This document shows, piece by piece, positions 43,592 to 52,867 of a stretch of 64,000 nucleotides of DNA (within the stretch, counting starts at the first letter, position 1; every line of letters starts with the position of its first letter). The position numbers were made by a program, and so were the translations under genes. This DNA comes from Vreelandella profundi. GTDB taxonomy: Bacteria > Pseudomonadota > Gammaproteobacteria > Pseudomonadales > Halomonadaceae. The stretch is from contig NZ_CP077941.1 in assembly GCF_019722725.1 (NCBI RefSeq), forward strand, positions 2,666,001 to 2,730,000, given 5' to 3'. The notes below the pieces were generated by a model. That model saw only the letters and a list, made by a program, of their open reading frames with translations, searched no databases and was not told the origin of the DNA.

Positions 43592-44473
43592 CTAGGCCTT
43601 AAGCAAAAACGGCAGAGCTTCTTCAAGCAGCATCTCAGGAATCTCTTCAGCAATATAATGGCCGCAGGGAAGCGGCTTGCCTTCAACGTGAGTGGCCACT
43701 TTGCGCCATTCGCCCAGGGCATCAAAACAGGCCTCGATAGCCCCTTCAGCTGCCCACATCACTTTCAGTGGGCAGCTCAGCTTAACGCCCAAATCAATGT
43801 CCGCCTGGTCGTGGACTAAATCGATCGTGGCACTAGCGCGGTAGTCGCCGCAAATGCCGGTGGCGGCACCGGGCAGTGATAAACAGCGTTCGTATTCAGC
43901 CAACGCTTCGGCTGAAAAAGGCGCCATACCGGCGCTGCGCGCGCCCATAACGCTTTTAAGGTATTGGGCGGGGTCGCTGCTAATCAGCATTTCTGGCAGC
44001 GGCTGAGGGCGAATAAGAAAGAACCAGTGCCAGTAAGAGCGCGCAAAGGCCTCTGACGTGCCGCGATACATAGCAAGCGTGGGCGCAATATCCAGCAGCA
44101 CCATCCGCGTTACTCGCAAGGTATGGTCAACGCCTAGCCGATGAGCAACGCGGGCCCCACGGTCATGTGCCAGCACGCTAAAGCGCTCAAAGCCCAATGC
44201 CGTCATGAGCTCCGCCATGTCGTTCGCCATTGTCCGCTTGGCGTAATTGACGTGTTCAGCATCGTCATCCGGCTTACTGCTATCGCCGTAACCACGCAGA
44301 TCGGCCGCTACCACCGTAAAATGCTGGGCAAGCGACGCCGCTATTTTATGCCAAATCATATGGGTTTGCGGATGACCGTGAAGCAACAGCAGCGCAGGGC
44401 CACTGCCGCCCATGCGAAAGGTAATGTCTACGCCGTTAACGTGGCGATGATGTTTTTCAAAACCTTGAAACAT
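43592..44473 (-). CDS. Alpha/beta hydrolase, fluoroacetate/haloacetate dehalogenase type
   Basis: Protein of 293 residues. It carries every active-site residue I know for the fluoroacetate dehalogenase of Rhodopseudomonas palustris, shifted by six to eight positions: nucleophile D104 with R105 and R108 (HDRGAR), D128 (LLDIAPT), halide pocket H149, W150 and Y211, and catalytic H272 (CGHYIAEE). The family cleaves C-F or C-Cl of haloacetates to glycolate. Epoxide hydrolases are relatives but lack this pocket. It lies 54 bases behind a TetR regulator on the same strand, likely one operon. Confidence 0.85.
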   Translation of the reverse strand: MFQGFEKHHRHVNGVDITFRMGGSGPALLLLHGHPQTHMIWHKIAASLAQHFTVVAADLRGYGDSSKPDDDAEHVNYAKRTMANDMAELMTALGFERFSVLAHDRGARVAHRLGVDHTLRVTRMVLLDIAPTLAMYRGTSEAFARSYWHWFFLIRPQPLPEMLISSDPAQYLKSVMGARSAGMAPFSAEALAEYERCLSLPGAATGICGDYRASATIDLVHDQADIDLGVKLSCPLKVMWAAEGAIEACFDALGEWRKVATHVEGKPLPCGHYIAEEIPEMLLEEALPFLLKA

Positions 44474-44527
44474 AGCGGGCTCCCCTGTTTGACGGCTAAC
44501 GAGGCTTACAAAGACGATAACGCAGCG

Positions 44528-45121
44528 TTATGGTGCTGGGCGGATCAGCACCTGTTGAAATAAAATCTTTTCAAACAGATCCATAGGTTCGACGGACTTC
44601 AGCGTCTTGGCGCGTAAAATAGCGCCTTCCCAGCCGGTTAAGATAAAGCTTGCTAACGCTTCAGGCGCCGTATGGACTGCAATGTCTCCGCTCGCCTGGG
44701 CATCTTGTAAGCAACGTGCAAACCGCTGTTCCCAGCGCTGAAATACAAGGTTTAGCGCATCACGGAAGGTATCGCTTTGGCCTGAAAGCTCTTGACCAAG
44801 ATTACCAATCAAACAGCCCGTGGCGTAATCGCACTCATGCATATAGTCGCGACCTGATGCAAAATAGCGCCTAAGCCGCTCTAAAGGCGGCGTGTTGCTA
44901 TCTTCCAGGAGCGTCACTAGCGAGGCGTCATACGTCGAAGCAAAGCGCTCAATCACCGCCAGCCCAAACTCTTCTTTACTTGAGAAGTAGTGATAAAAAG
45001 AGCCCTTAGGCACGCCGCACGTTTTTAAAACGGCATTAATGCCCGTTGCGTTGTAGCCTTGCTGGCTGATCAGTTGGGCGCCACTATCAATCAACTTGTC
45101 GCGCGTTGCGGTATTTTTCAT
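44528..45121 (-). CDS. TetR-family regulator, NemR/AcuR-like
   Basis: Regulator of 197 residues from ATG 45121 (MKNTATRDKLIDSGAQLISQ); the track's start adds 12 residues. The helix-turn-helix includes 'GYNATGINAVLKTCGVPKGSFYHYFSSKEEFGLAVIERFA'. The C-terminal half, with GCLIGNLGQELSGQSDTFRDAL, resembles NemR and AcuR, which respond to reactive electrophiles or acrylate. A TAGAC-N6-GTCTA dyad lies 10 bases upstream of its start. Likely targets are itself with the dehalogenase-like gene downstream, and perhaps the divergent RND pump. Confidence 0.9.
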   Translation of the reverse strand: MKNTATRDKLIDSGAQLISQQGYNATGINAVLKTCGVPKGSFYHYFSSKEEFGLAVIERFASTYDASLVTLLEDSNTPPLERLRRYFASGRDYMHECDYATGCLIGNLGQELSGQSDTFRDALNLVFQRWEQRFARCLQDAQASGDIAVHTAPEALASFILTGWEGAILRAKTLKSVEPMDLFEKILFQQVLIRPAP

Positions 45122-45131
45122 ACGTTTAAAG

Positions 45132-45147
45132 TAGACCAGTGAGTCTA
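45132..45147. promoter_or_regulatory. NemR-like operator dyad
   Basis: TAGACCAGTGAGTCTA: five-base arms TAGAC/GTCTA around six bases. This is close to the NemR-type operator form as I remember it (TAGACC and GGTCTA around a short spacer). It lies just upstream of the NemR/AcuR-like regulator gene. Confidence 0.55.
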
Positions 45148-45293
45148 TTGATACCAAATGAATGTGAATTAGCTATCAATTGCATGGTATTTGCACATTG
45201 CTTGACTAATCGCTGCTTAACAATGCGTGATGCTAGCATCATACGCTCATTTTTCTGGAATTTTCGCTCTTAGCACATGGATAACGCGCGGTA

Positions 45294-46508
45294 ATGACCT
45301 CAACACGCTCCTTCTCGTCGTCTCATTCTTCTTATCAGCAAGGCCGTATTCGCCTGGGTGCCGTGGTTGCGTTACTGATTCTTGTCGGCACCTGCGTGCT
45401 CGCCTGGTGGATTATGACTCAGCCACCGCGCATTGAGCGTACCGTGCCACCGGAACCATTGCCCAGCATGGTAGATGTGATTAGCGTTTCTGCGAGTACC
45501 CAGGCGCCCCATCTATATGGGTTTGGTCGCGTCGAAGCAGAGCAAGAAACCATGCTGGCCAGCCGCGTGGCCGGCCAGCTTGAGCGCTTTGCACCCGACG
45601 TTGTGCCTGGCCAAGTCGTCGAGCAGCAGGCGCCGGTCGCCTATATTGATCAAGCCGATCTCGCGCTTACGCTGGAGGATGCGCAGGCGCAGCTAACCAA
45701 TGCCCAGGCTCTGCTGTCACTAGAACAGGCAGAGCAACAGCGCGCTCGCAGCGAATACGAATCTTTTGGCCGCCAGCTTTCTGCCGAGCGCCGTGCGCTG
45801 GTTCTGCGAGAACCGCAGTTGCGCCAAGCCCAGGCGCAAGTGATCCAGGCGCGTGTGGTCCGAGACCAGGCAGCGTTAAACGTTGAGCGCGCCACGCTGG
45901 TGGCCCCTTGGCGCGCCATGGTACAAGCGCGCTTAGTGGGTGCCGGCAGCCTGCTTAGCCAGGGGACGGAGGTAGTGCACTTAGTGGGCGTTGAGCAATT
46001 TTGGGTACGCGCTTCCCTGCCCGGTGAGTGGACTGAGTGGTTGGAAACAGGCAGCCAGATTACCTTAACCAGCCGCGGCTGGTCTGAAGACGCGACGCGT
46101 GAAGGCACCTTAGTATCGGTGCTCCCCAGCCTGGAAGAAAACGGTTTACAGGCACAGCTATTAATCGCCGTTAACGACCCGCTCGCACTAGAAAGCGATG
46201 GCCCTGCCCTGCGCCTGGGTGATGTTCTGCGGGTTTCATTTCAGCCAACGATTCAACGCCAGCTCATTTCAGTGCCCTCTGCCGCGCTGCGCCCAGGCGA
46301 TATCGTCTGGCAGGTAGATGAGGAGAATCGTCTTCGCCGCACACCGGTGACCCTGGCTTATCGCGGAGAAGATGATGCCTTGATCCGCAGCGGCCTGAGC
46401 GCCGGTCAGCGGGTAGTTACCGCAGGCTTAGCCCAGCCCCGCGAAGGCCAGCTAGTGCGCATCCGTCGCCCCAGCGACACGCCGGATCAAGAGGGAGACG
46501 GGTCATGA
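45294..46508 (+). CDS. RND efflux pump periplasmic adaptor (membrane fusion protein)
   Basis: Protein of 404 residues with an N-terminal membrane anchor (about 22-42) rather than a lipobox. The HlyD-type lipoyl halves flank a coiled hairpin ('LALTLEDAQAQLTNAQALLSLEQAEQQRA' to 'RQAQAQVIQARVVRDQAALNVERATLVAPWRA'), followed by beta-barrel and membrane-proximal domains. It links the inner-membrane pump to an outer-membrane channel. It overlaps the pump gene by four bases; no TolC-type gene is in the operon, so a distant one must serve. Confidence 0.92.
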   Translation: MTSTRSFSSSHSSYQQGRIRLGAVVALLILVGTCVLAWWIMTQPPRIERTVPPEPLPSMVDVISVSASTQAPHLYGFGRVEAEQETMLASRVAGQLERFAPDVVPGQVVEQQAPVAYIDQADLALTLEDAQAQLTNAQALLSLEQAEQQRARSEYESFGRQLSAERRALVLREPQLRQAQAQVIQARVVRDQAALNVERATLVAPWRAMVQARLVGAGSLLSQGTEVVHLVGVEQFWVRASLPGEWTEWLETGSQITLTSRGWSEDATREGTLVSVLPSLEENGLQAQLLIAVNDPLALESDGPALRLGDVLRVSFQPTIQRQLISVPSAALRPGDIVWQVDEENRLRRTPVTLAYRGEDDALIRSGLSAGQRVVTAGLAQPREGQLVRIRRPSDTPDQEGDGS

Positions 46509-49500
46509 AAACACCGCGTGGCCCACTGGCATGGATGGTCGATCACGGGGTAGCGCCTAACCTGCTCATGGTGCTGTTCATTGTCGGCGGCTTAATGGCC
46601 TCGCTGGCGATTAAGAAAGAAGTCTTCCCTGAGTTTGATATTGAAGTCGTGCAAGTGTCTATCAGCTACCCAGGTGCGACGCCTGAAGACGTTGAGCAGA
46701 GCCTGCTGCTGCCGATGGAAGCCGCGATTGCCAATGTAGAAGGCATTGACGAGCTGACCGCGACAGCCAGCGAAGGCAGCGCCAACGTCAGCGCCTCGCT
46801 AATTGATGGTGTTGACGTGATGCGCGCCTATCAAGAGATTCAGCAGGCGGTGAATGCCATCACCACCTTGCCCAGTGCCGCCGATCCACCGCGATTTACC
46901 CTCGCGGGGGGCTCGCGTAGCGTATTGAGCCTGCAGGTCTATGGCCGAGTGGGCCTAGAGGCGCTGCACGACGCCGCTGAAGACATACGCGGCGAACTAC
47001 AGGCGACCGAGGGTATCTCTCGCGCAGAGCTATCGGGTAATCGCGAGCGAGAGATTCAAGTTCATCTGGATGAAGAAGCTATCGAGCGCTATGGCCTGGA
47101 TCATCAGCAGCTAGCCACTCGCATTGGTGAAGAGGCACTTGACCTTGCCAGCGGCCAGCTGACGACGGCCGAAGGCGAATGGCTTATTCGCTATCAGGGC
47201 CGGCGTAACAGCGCCGAGGCCTTCGCCGAGCTGCCCATTCTGACCAGCGCACAAGGATCGCCCATTACGCTGGGCGACATTGCGAACGTCAGTGACGGCT
47301 TCGCCGAGACCGACCGCGAAGAGTTTTATAACGGTCAACCCGGGCTATCCGTGGATGTTTACCAAATTGGCGATCAAACCCCGACCAGTATCTCAGAAGC
47401 GGTTAACGGTGAGCTTGAGCGTTTACGCTTAGACCTGCCGGAGGGCGTCAGCCTTGAGATTTCTCGCGACAACTCAGAGGTTTACGAAGCCCGCCTTAGC
47501 CTGCTGTTAAAAAACGCCTGGATGGGGCTTGCGCTGGTACTCGTGCTCATGGCGCTTTTTTTGGAAGCCCGCCTGGCATTCTGGGTCACGCTGGGTATTC
47601 CAACGGCGTTTCTAGGTGCCATGCTGTTTCTGCCCTGGATCGGCGTGTCGCTGAATATGATGTCGATGTTCGCCTTTATCATCGCCCTGGGCATTGTGGT
47701 GGATGACGCCATCATCGTCGGCGAGAATATCTATAGCTACCGTGAAGAAGGCTATTCACTGCGCGATGCGGCGGTTAAAGGGGCTAGCGAAATTGCCACG
47801 CCGCTGACGTTCGCCATTCTTTCTAATATCGTCGCGTTTCTGCCACTGCTGTTTTTACCCGGCTTTCTGGGGCTTATTTTTGCGACGGTACCGGTCGTTG
47901 TCGTCACGGTGTTTTTAATTTCCTGGCTGGAAGCGCTGGTGATTCTTCCCGCGCACCTCGCGCATAGCCGCAAGCCGCGCAATACGCCTGCGTGGCAGCG
48001 CCCATTAGAAGCACTTCGCCAACGCCTTCAAGGCGGTTTGCACCATTTCACCTATCATCAGTTTGAGCCATTTCTCCAGCGTGCCCTTAACCAGCGTTTG
48101 CTCAGCATTGCGCTGGGCATTGCGGTACTGTTGGTCGCCCTTTCCTGGGCAATGAGCGGGCGTTTAGGGTTTTCCCTCATGCCCCGCGTCGAGTCAGATC
48201 AGGTGCAGGCGACGGTCACACTGCCGATTGGTAGCAATATCAGCATCAGTCGTGAACTCAGCCAGCAGCTTCTCGACGCCGCAGAGCAGCTTAGCGAACG
48301 CGAAGAAACGCTCAGTTTTGGCAGCTCGCGCAGCCGCCTGGATGGTGAAAGCCTAGAGGTTCGTCTCGACATTGCCAGTGAAAGCCTTGAGGCATGGCCG
48401 CCATCGCGAATCGCCCGCGAGTGGCGCGACCTAACCGGCGATTTATTAGGCGCTCAATCGGTGCGCTTTGAAGCCGATGTAGGCGGCCCCGGCAGTGGGG
48501 CGGCACTCAGCCTGCGACTTTCACACCCCAATACACAGGTGCTTGAAGCCGCCGCAGAACGGTTAGCCGAAACGCTGAGCGGCTATGGGCTGACCGACAT
48601 CGATAGCGGCCTGGGCGACGGTAAACCCCAGTTAGAAATACGCCTTTCATCAGAGGGGCGCTCGCTGGGCCTCACCGGCAACAACTTAGCCCAGGCGCTG
48701 CGCGGCCCCTTGCAGGGCGCGACCGCCCTAGAGCAATACGTAGGGCGTAGCGAAATTAGCGTTGAGGTACGCCTACCGAACACTAATCGCGACAGCTTGA
48801 ACGCGCTCTACCGCATGCCGGTACGCACCCCTGACGGGTTGAGCGTGCCCCTGTCTCGCGTTGCAGATATCACCATTAGCCAAGCCTCCAGCAGTCTTGA
48901 GCGCATTAACGGGCGGCGTATTATTACCGTCACTGCGGACTCTGAAAACGACCTTGCCATTAACCAGGTGCTCGCCACGTTACAAGAAGAGGTGTTCCCC
49001 ACGTTGGAAGCTACCTGGCCGGGACTAGAGGTCAGCATGGGCGGTCGCCAGCAGGACACCGCCGACAACTTAGCCACGCTAAAAACCTCCATGTGGTTAA
49101 TGATTGCCGCGCTCTATGCGCTGCTGGCTATCCCGTTTAGAAGTTATTCGCAGCCGCTTCTAGTACTGGCAGCGATTCCCTTTGGCATCGTCGGGGCGGT
49201 GGCCGGCCATATGATCATGGGCTTTGGGCTTTCCATTATTAGCCTGCTGGGAATGCTCGCACTTTCCGGCGTTGTCATCAACGATGCGCTGGTGCTGATC
49301 GACTACGCCAACCGCAAGCGCCGCGAGGGAATGGCGGCCAGAGAAGCCATTGTGGCCGCGGCCACGCGGCGACTCCGCCCCATTATGATGACCACGTTGA
49401 CGACATTTCTGGGGCTGGCACCGATGATTCTAGAAACGTCACGACAGGCGCGCTTCATGATCCCGATGGCGATCTCGCTAGGCTTTGGCATGCTGTTTGC

Positions 49501-49609
49501 CACCGCTATTTTGCTAATTCTGGTGCCCTGCCTCTACCTAGGCATGGAAAATGTCCGAGAACGGCTGAGTGCGCCACGTCAGCCTAGCCAAGCAGGAGGC
49601 ACTCAGTGA
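46505..49609 (+). CDS. RND-family efflux pump, inner-membrane transporter
   Basis: Protein of 1034 residues with the twelve-helix AcrB layout: helix 1 at about 15-33, two large periplasmic loops, and helices 2-6 and 8-12. The proton-relay aspartates are visible in 'IIALGIVVDDAIIVGENIYSYREEG'. The pore loop and the duplicated half ('LLGMLALSGVVINDALVLIDYANRKRREGM') are present. The absence of a conserved heavy-metal motif and closeness to the multidrug (HAE-1-like) group suggest a drug or small organic substrate. The kinase gene follows with an overlap. Confidence 0.94.
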   Translation: MKTPRGPLAWMVDHGVAPNLLMVLFIVGGLMASLAIKKEVFPEFDIEVVQVSISYPGATPEDVEQSLLLPMEAAIANVEGIDELTATASEGSANVSASLIDGVDVMRAYQEIQQAVNAITTLPSAADPPRFTLAGGSRSVLSLQVYGRVGLEALHDAAEDIRGELQATEGISRAELSGNREREIQVHLDEEAIERYGLDHQQLATRIGEEALDLASGQLTTAEGEWLIRYQGRRNSAEAFAELPILTSAQGSPITLGDIANVSDGFAETDREEFYNGQPGLSVDVYQIGDQTPTSISEAVNGELERLRLDLPEGVSLEISRDNSEVYEARLSLLLKNAWMGLALVLVLMALFLEARLAFWVTLGIPTAFLGAMLFLPWIGVSLNMMSMFAFIIALGIVVDDAIIVGENIYSYREEGYSLRDAAVKGASEIATPLTFAILSNIVAFLPLLFLPGFLGLIFATVPVVVVTVFLISWLEALVILPAHLAHSRKPRNTPAWQRPLEALRQRLQGGLHHFTYHQFEPFLQRALNQRLLSIALGIAVLLVALSWAMSGRLGFSLMPRVESDQVQATVTLPIGSNISISRELSQQLLDAAEQLSEREETLSFGSSRSRLDGESLEVRLDIASESLEAWPPSRIAREWRDLTGDLLGAQSVRFEADVGGPGSGAALSLRLSHPNTQVLEAAAERLAETLSGYGLTDIDSGLGDGKPQLEIRLSSEGRSLGLTGNNLAQALRGPLQGATALEQYVGRSEISVEVRLPNTNRDSLNALYRMPVRTPDGLSVPLSRVADITISQASSSLERINGRRIITVTADSENDLAINQVLATLQEEVFPTLEATWPGLEVSMGGRQQDTADNLATLKTSMWLMIAALYALLAIPFRSYSQPLLVLAAIPFGIVGAVAGHMIMGFGLSIISLLGMLALSGVVINDALVLIDYANRKRREGMAAREAIVAAATRRLRPIMMTTLTTFLGLAPMILETSRQARFMIPMAISLGFGMLFATAILLILVPCLYLGMENVRERLSAPRQPSQAGGTQ

Positions 49610-51015
49610 TGGCACTGCATGGGCCTCTTCGTCAATGGCGCCCTTCCCGGCTGGGGCTAAAACTATTTGCGATTATTCTGAGCGTCAATGTGGCCATCTC
49701 AGCAAGTATGTTTATGGCGGTTTCCTACAGCATTGACCGCGGCTTTTACGATTATCTCAACCAAGCGCAAGAGCGGAGGGCAACGCTCCTGGCAGACGGC
49801 CTCGTCACTCGCTGGGAGACCCAAGAGAGCTGGGAATGGTTGGAGCAATCCCCGGAACGCTGGGCATCTATTGTGCGTTTTGAGCTGGGCCAAGAGCATC
49901 AAGACCGCCCCTCTCCGCTTGGTGAAGCGCGGGATTTTGCGCTACGTAATGCTGATGGCCGTTTTTTAGTGCCTGCCAATGGCGGTCGCGCAGGCTCGGG
50001 CAACTGGCATTGGCTGAACCTGAGCAGCGGCGAGGAAGCGATTGGCGCGCTGGGCTTTCGCCCCCCTCGCGAGATGATGGAGCGTATGGAAAGCCGCTTC
50101 CTTGAGCGCCAACAGCGCAATCTTATCCTGATCGTAATATCGCTATGTATGGCTTCTCTACTGCTCGCGGGCGGCTTGTCCTGGTGGTTAGGGCGACGTA
50201 CGCGGGCACTGGCGGGTGCCACGCTGCGTCTGACCGAAGGTGATTATACGACTCGGCTACCTGAGCGTGGCCGCGATGAGCTGTCACGCCTGGCGCGAGA
50301 TTTCAACGTGCTTGCCGCGACGCTGGAAGCCAGCCGCGATGCCCGGGCGCGCTGGGTGTCCGACACGGCGCACGAACTGCGCACGCCGTTGGCCGTCCTG
50401 CGCGGGGAAATTGAGGCTATGCAGGACGGCATCCGCCCTCTCAACCAGGAGAACCTCAGCTCGCTGGCTCAAGAGGTTAGTCAGTTGGAACGCCTAGTCA
50501 CGGACTTGCGCCTACTGTCGCAAAGCGATGCAGGCGCGCTGGATATCCAGCTTGCGCCGATGGACCTGAGTGACTGCCTTGCCAGCCGCCTCGCCGACGC
50601 CGACCGCTGGTTAATGGACAGTGGCTTAACGCTGACGGAGCAGATCGCGCCTGGCATAATGGTTCGTGGCGATGCCCAGCGCTTGCATCAGCTCTGGAAC
50701 AACTTGTTGGATAACAGCTGCGCCTACACCCAACCACCGGGAGAGCTGCGCGTTACGCTCACCGCGCAGCAGGGGTTCGCAATCGTTACCTGGGAAGACA
50801 GTTCGCCCGGCGTACCCGAAGGCGAACTGGCGCGCTTAACCGAGCGGCTGTACCGTGTAGAGGGGTCGCGTAACCGGTCCAGCGGCGGCAGCGGTTTAGG
50901 CCTGTCAATTGCCAGTGCGCTAATCAACGCCCACGGGGCAACGCTGACGCCCTCCGCTTCTACGCTGGGCGGGCTGCGCTGGACACTGCGCTTTCCTCTG
51001 CTGACCTCTCATTAA
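49609..51015 (+). CDS. Sensor histidine kinase of the RND operon (BaeS-like)
   Basis: Protein of 468 residues from ATG 49609; a GTG three bases earlier is equally well placed behind AGGAGG. Membrane helices at about 17-39 and 173-195 enclose a periplasmic sensor. A HAMP domain, H255 in SDTAHELRTPLAVLRGEIEAMQ, the N-box 'LHQLWNNLLDNSCAY', and GGSGLGLSIASALINAHG follow. The order pump, kinase, regulator resembles mdtABC-baeSR of E. coli. It likely senses envelope damage or pump substrates. Confidence 0.92.
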   Translation: MALHGPLRQWRPSRLGLKLFAIILSVNVAISASMFMAVSYSIDRGFYDYLNQAQERRATLLADGLVTRWETQESWEWLEQSPERWASIVRFELGQEHQDRPSPLGEARDFALRNADGRFLVPANGGRAGSGNWHWLNLSSGEEAIGALGFRPPREMMERMESRFLERQQRNLILIVISLCMASLLLAGGLSWWLGRRTRALAGATLRLTEGDYTTRLPERGRDELSRLARDFNVLAATLEASRDARARWVSDTAHELRTPLAVLRGEIEAMQDGIRPLNQENLSSLAQEVSQLERLVTDLRLLSQSDAGALDIQLAPMDLSDCLASRLADADRWLMDSGLTLTEQIAPGIMVRGDAQRLHQLWNNLLDNSCAYTQPPGELRVTLTAQQGFAIVTWEDSSPGVPEGELARLTERLYRVEGSRNRSSGGSGLGLSIASALINAHGATLTPSASTLGGLRWTLRFPLLTSH

Positions 51016-51049
51016 CAGGCTTTCACCCTCACTGCTAAGCGAGTTCCCT

Positions 51050-51757
51050 ATGTCTCACGATGCGTCTCACGCGGCCTCTTTGCTGATTGTTGAGGATGAA
51101 CCCAAAATTGCTCGCCTGATGGCGGACTACTTAACCACGCATGGCTTTTCGGTCACGACCTTAGCCCACGGCGATGAAGTTATGCCATGGCTAGCACAGC
51201 ATTCCCCGGCGCTTGTGCTGCTCGACATTATGCTGCCAGGCAAAGACGGCCTGACGCTTAGCCGAGAGATTCGCCAGCACTGGCCGACCATTGCGATCAT
51301 TATGGTGACCGCTAAGGTAGAAGAGGTCGACCGCTTGCTGGGCTTAGAGTTAGGCGCTGACGACTATATCTGCAAACCGTTCAGCCCCCGTGAAGTGGTC
51401 GCCCGTGTCAAAGCCGTGCTTCGCCGTAGCCAAGCAGCGGCAAACGCCCCTGCCGACGTTCAGCATGCACCGGTCGTGTTAAATGAAGATGGCTGGCAAG
51501 CGCTCGCTTACGGGCAAGATTTAGGGCTCACCGCGGTGGAGTTTCAATTACTGCGCGTGATGATGCAGGCGCCGGGACGTATTTTCAGCCGCGAGCAGCT
51601 AATGGATCACATGTACCGTGATAACCGCATCGTCTCAGAGCGCACCGTGGACAGCCACATCAAGAAACTGCGTAAGAAAATCCACGAAGCGCTGCCCGAA
51701 CTGGAAATCATCCGCTCAGTCTATGGCGTCGGCTATAAGTATCAGCCAGAAGGTTAA
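51050..51757 (+). CDS. OmpR-family response regulator of the RND operon (BaeR-like)
   Basis: Protein of 235 residues. The receiver domain has acidic residues in VEDEP, the phosphorylated D59 in LLDIMLPGKDG, and the conserved lysine in DDYICKPFSP. The C-terminal winged helix ends 'DSHIKKLRKKIHEALPELEIIRSVYGVGYKYQPEG'. It is encoded 34 bases after its kinase. Its TAA overlaps the stop of the convergent esterase as TTAA. It probably activates its own operon. Confidence 0.94.
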   Translation: MSHDASHAASLLIVEDEPKIARLMADYLTTHGFSVTTLAHGDEVMPWLAQHSPALVLLDIMLPGKDGLTLSREIRQHWPTIAIIMVTAKVEEVDRLLGLELGADDYICKPFSPREVVARVKAVLRRSQAAANAPADVQHAPVVLNEDGWQALAYGQDLGLTAVEFQLLRVMMQAPGRIFSREQLMDHMYRDNRIVSERTVDSHIKKLRKKIHEALPELEIIRSVYGVGYKYQPEG

Positions 51758-52704
51758 GGATTTACCTGCCGATTAAGAAATTTGATGCCGGCATCAATAG
51801 CGCCGCCGCGTAGTAAGAAGCTTGCTATGTGGCCTCTAAAGCTTTGCAGATAAAGCTCGCTCTCGACGTTGTTGTCCTGCAGCGCTTGATAGAAGTCTGT
51901 GCCGTGGTCTACCGGCACGAGGCGATCCCACTTGCCGTGGAATATAAAAAACGGCGGAGCCTGCGGGGTAATATGGTAAATGGGCGACGCTAGGCGATAT
52001 GCCTCGGGTTCTTCGGCTCGCGTGCCGCCGATAAAGTCCACCACTAAAGGCCCGTCATCGAATTTAAGCAGATCGCTTGGCAACCCTCCCGCCAACACCG
52101 CGGCTAACCGACTCTGCTCGCCGCCGTAAGGCTCGGCCAGCGGCCCTTCAACGCCAGCCAGCGCCAGCAGGCTCACCAAATGCGCTCCCGATGAGTATCC
52201 AACCCCTACGATGCGGTCAGTATCCACCTGCCATTCTTCGGCGTTGGCATGGATCCACGCCATTGCCTGCTGCAAATCGTACAGCTGGGTAGGAAAGCGA
52301 TACTCCGGCACAAAGCGATACTCAATGTTAACCGCCACATAGCCTTGCCCTGCCAACTGTTCGGCAATGCCTTGCATATCTTCCGGCGTACGATTTCGCC
52401 AGCCACCACCGTGAACCAATAAGGCGGCTGGGCGTAGGTCGCTAGTCGATTCATCGGGCAAATAGACATCCGCCTTTAGCGCCTGCGGCCAATCAACCGG
52501 CGTGTAGGTCCGTGGCGTCAAACGCGTAAAGGGCTGGGGTTCATGCAGCGTACCACTCTCAACGGCGGACTCATTTTGACCCACATGCTGAGAAGTGCTG
52601 CAGCCACTCAGCAGCAAAGCAAGCGCACCCAGACCGGTTACTCGACATAGCGCGGTGAACGCGCAGCGCGGCTGCCACACGCGAGATAGCTTGATTCTCG
52701 ACAT
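51754..52704 (-). CDS. Lipoprotein alpha/beta hydrolase (esterase/lipase)
   Basis: Protein of 316 residues with a lipoprotein signal: basic start, hydrophobic run, and lipobox LLSGC near residue 36, so it is anchored in the envelope. The fold is that of BD-FAE/carboxylesterases: oxyanion motif VHGGGWRNRTPEDM, nucleophile elbow GVGYSSGAH, and an acid/histidine pair in 'KWDRLVPVDHG' and SFRGHIASF. Substrate unknown. It is convergent with the RND operon. Confidence 0.88.
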   Translation of the reverse strand: MSRIKLSRVWQPRCAFTALCRVTGLGALALLLSGCSTSQHVGQNESAVESGTLHEPQPFTRLTPRTYTPVDWPQALKADVYLPDESTSDLRPAALLVHGGGWRNRTPEDMQGIAEQLAGQGYVAVNIEYRFVPEYRFPTQLYDLQQAMAWIHANAEEWQVDTDRIVGVGYSSGAHLVSLLALAGVEGPLAEPYGGEQSRLAAVLAGGLPSDLLKFDDGPLVVDFIGGTRAEEPEAYRLASPIYHITPQAPPFFIFHGKWDRLVPVDHGTDFYQALQDNNVESELYLQSFRGHIASFLLRGGAIDAGIKFLNRQVNP

Positions 52705-52867
52705 TATGCTTCTCCTTAATGAATGTTGTCCCTGTCTACTCTTGACGATCGACTACTGGCTATGACCTGTCGCAAGCCAATAAGATCATGATTGTTGCAC
52801 ACTAACTGCAAACAGTTTGCACTACACCTAGTGATACTGACATCGTCAACTTACCAGGAGAGATGCT

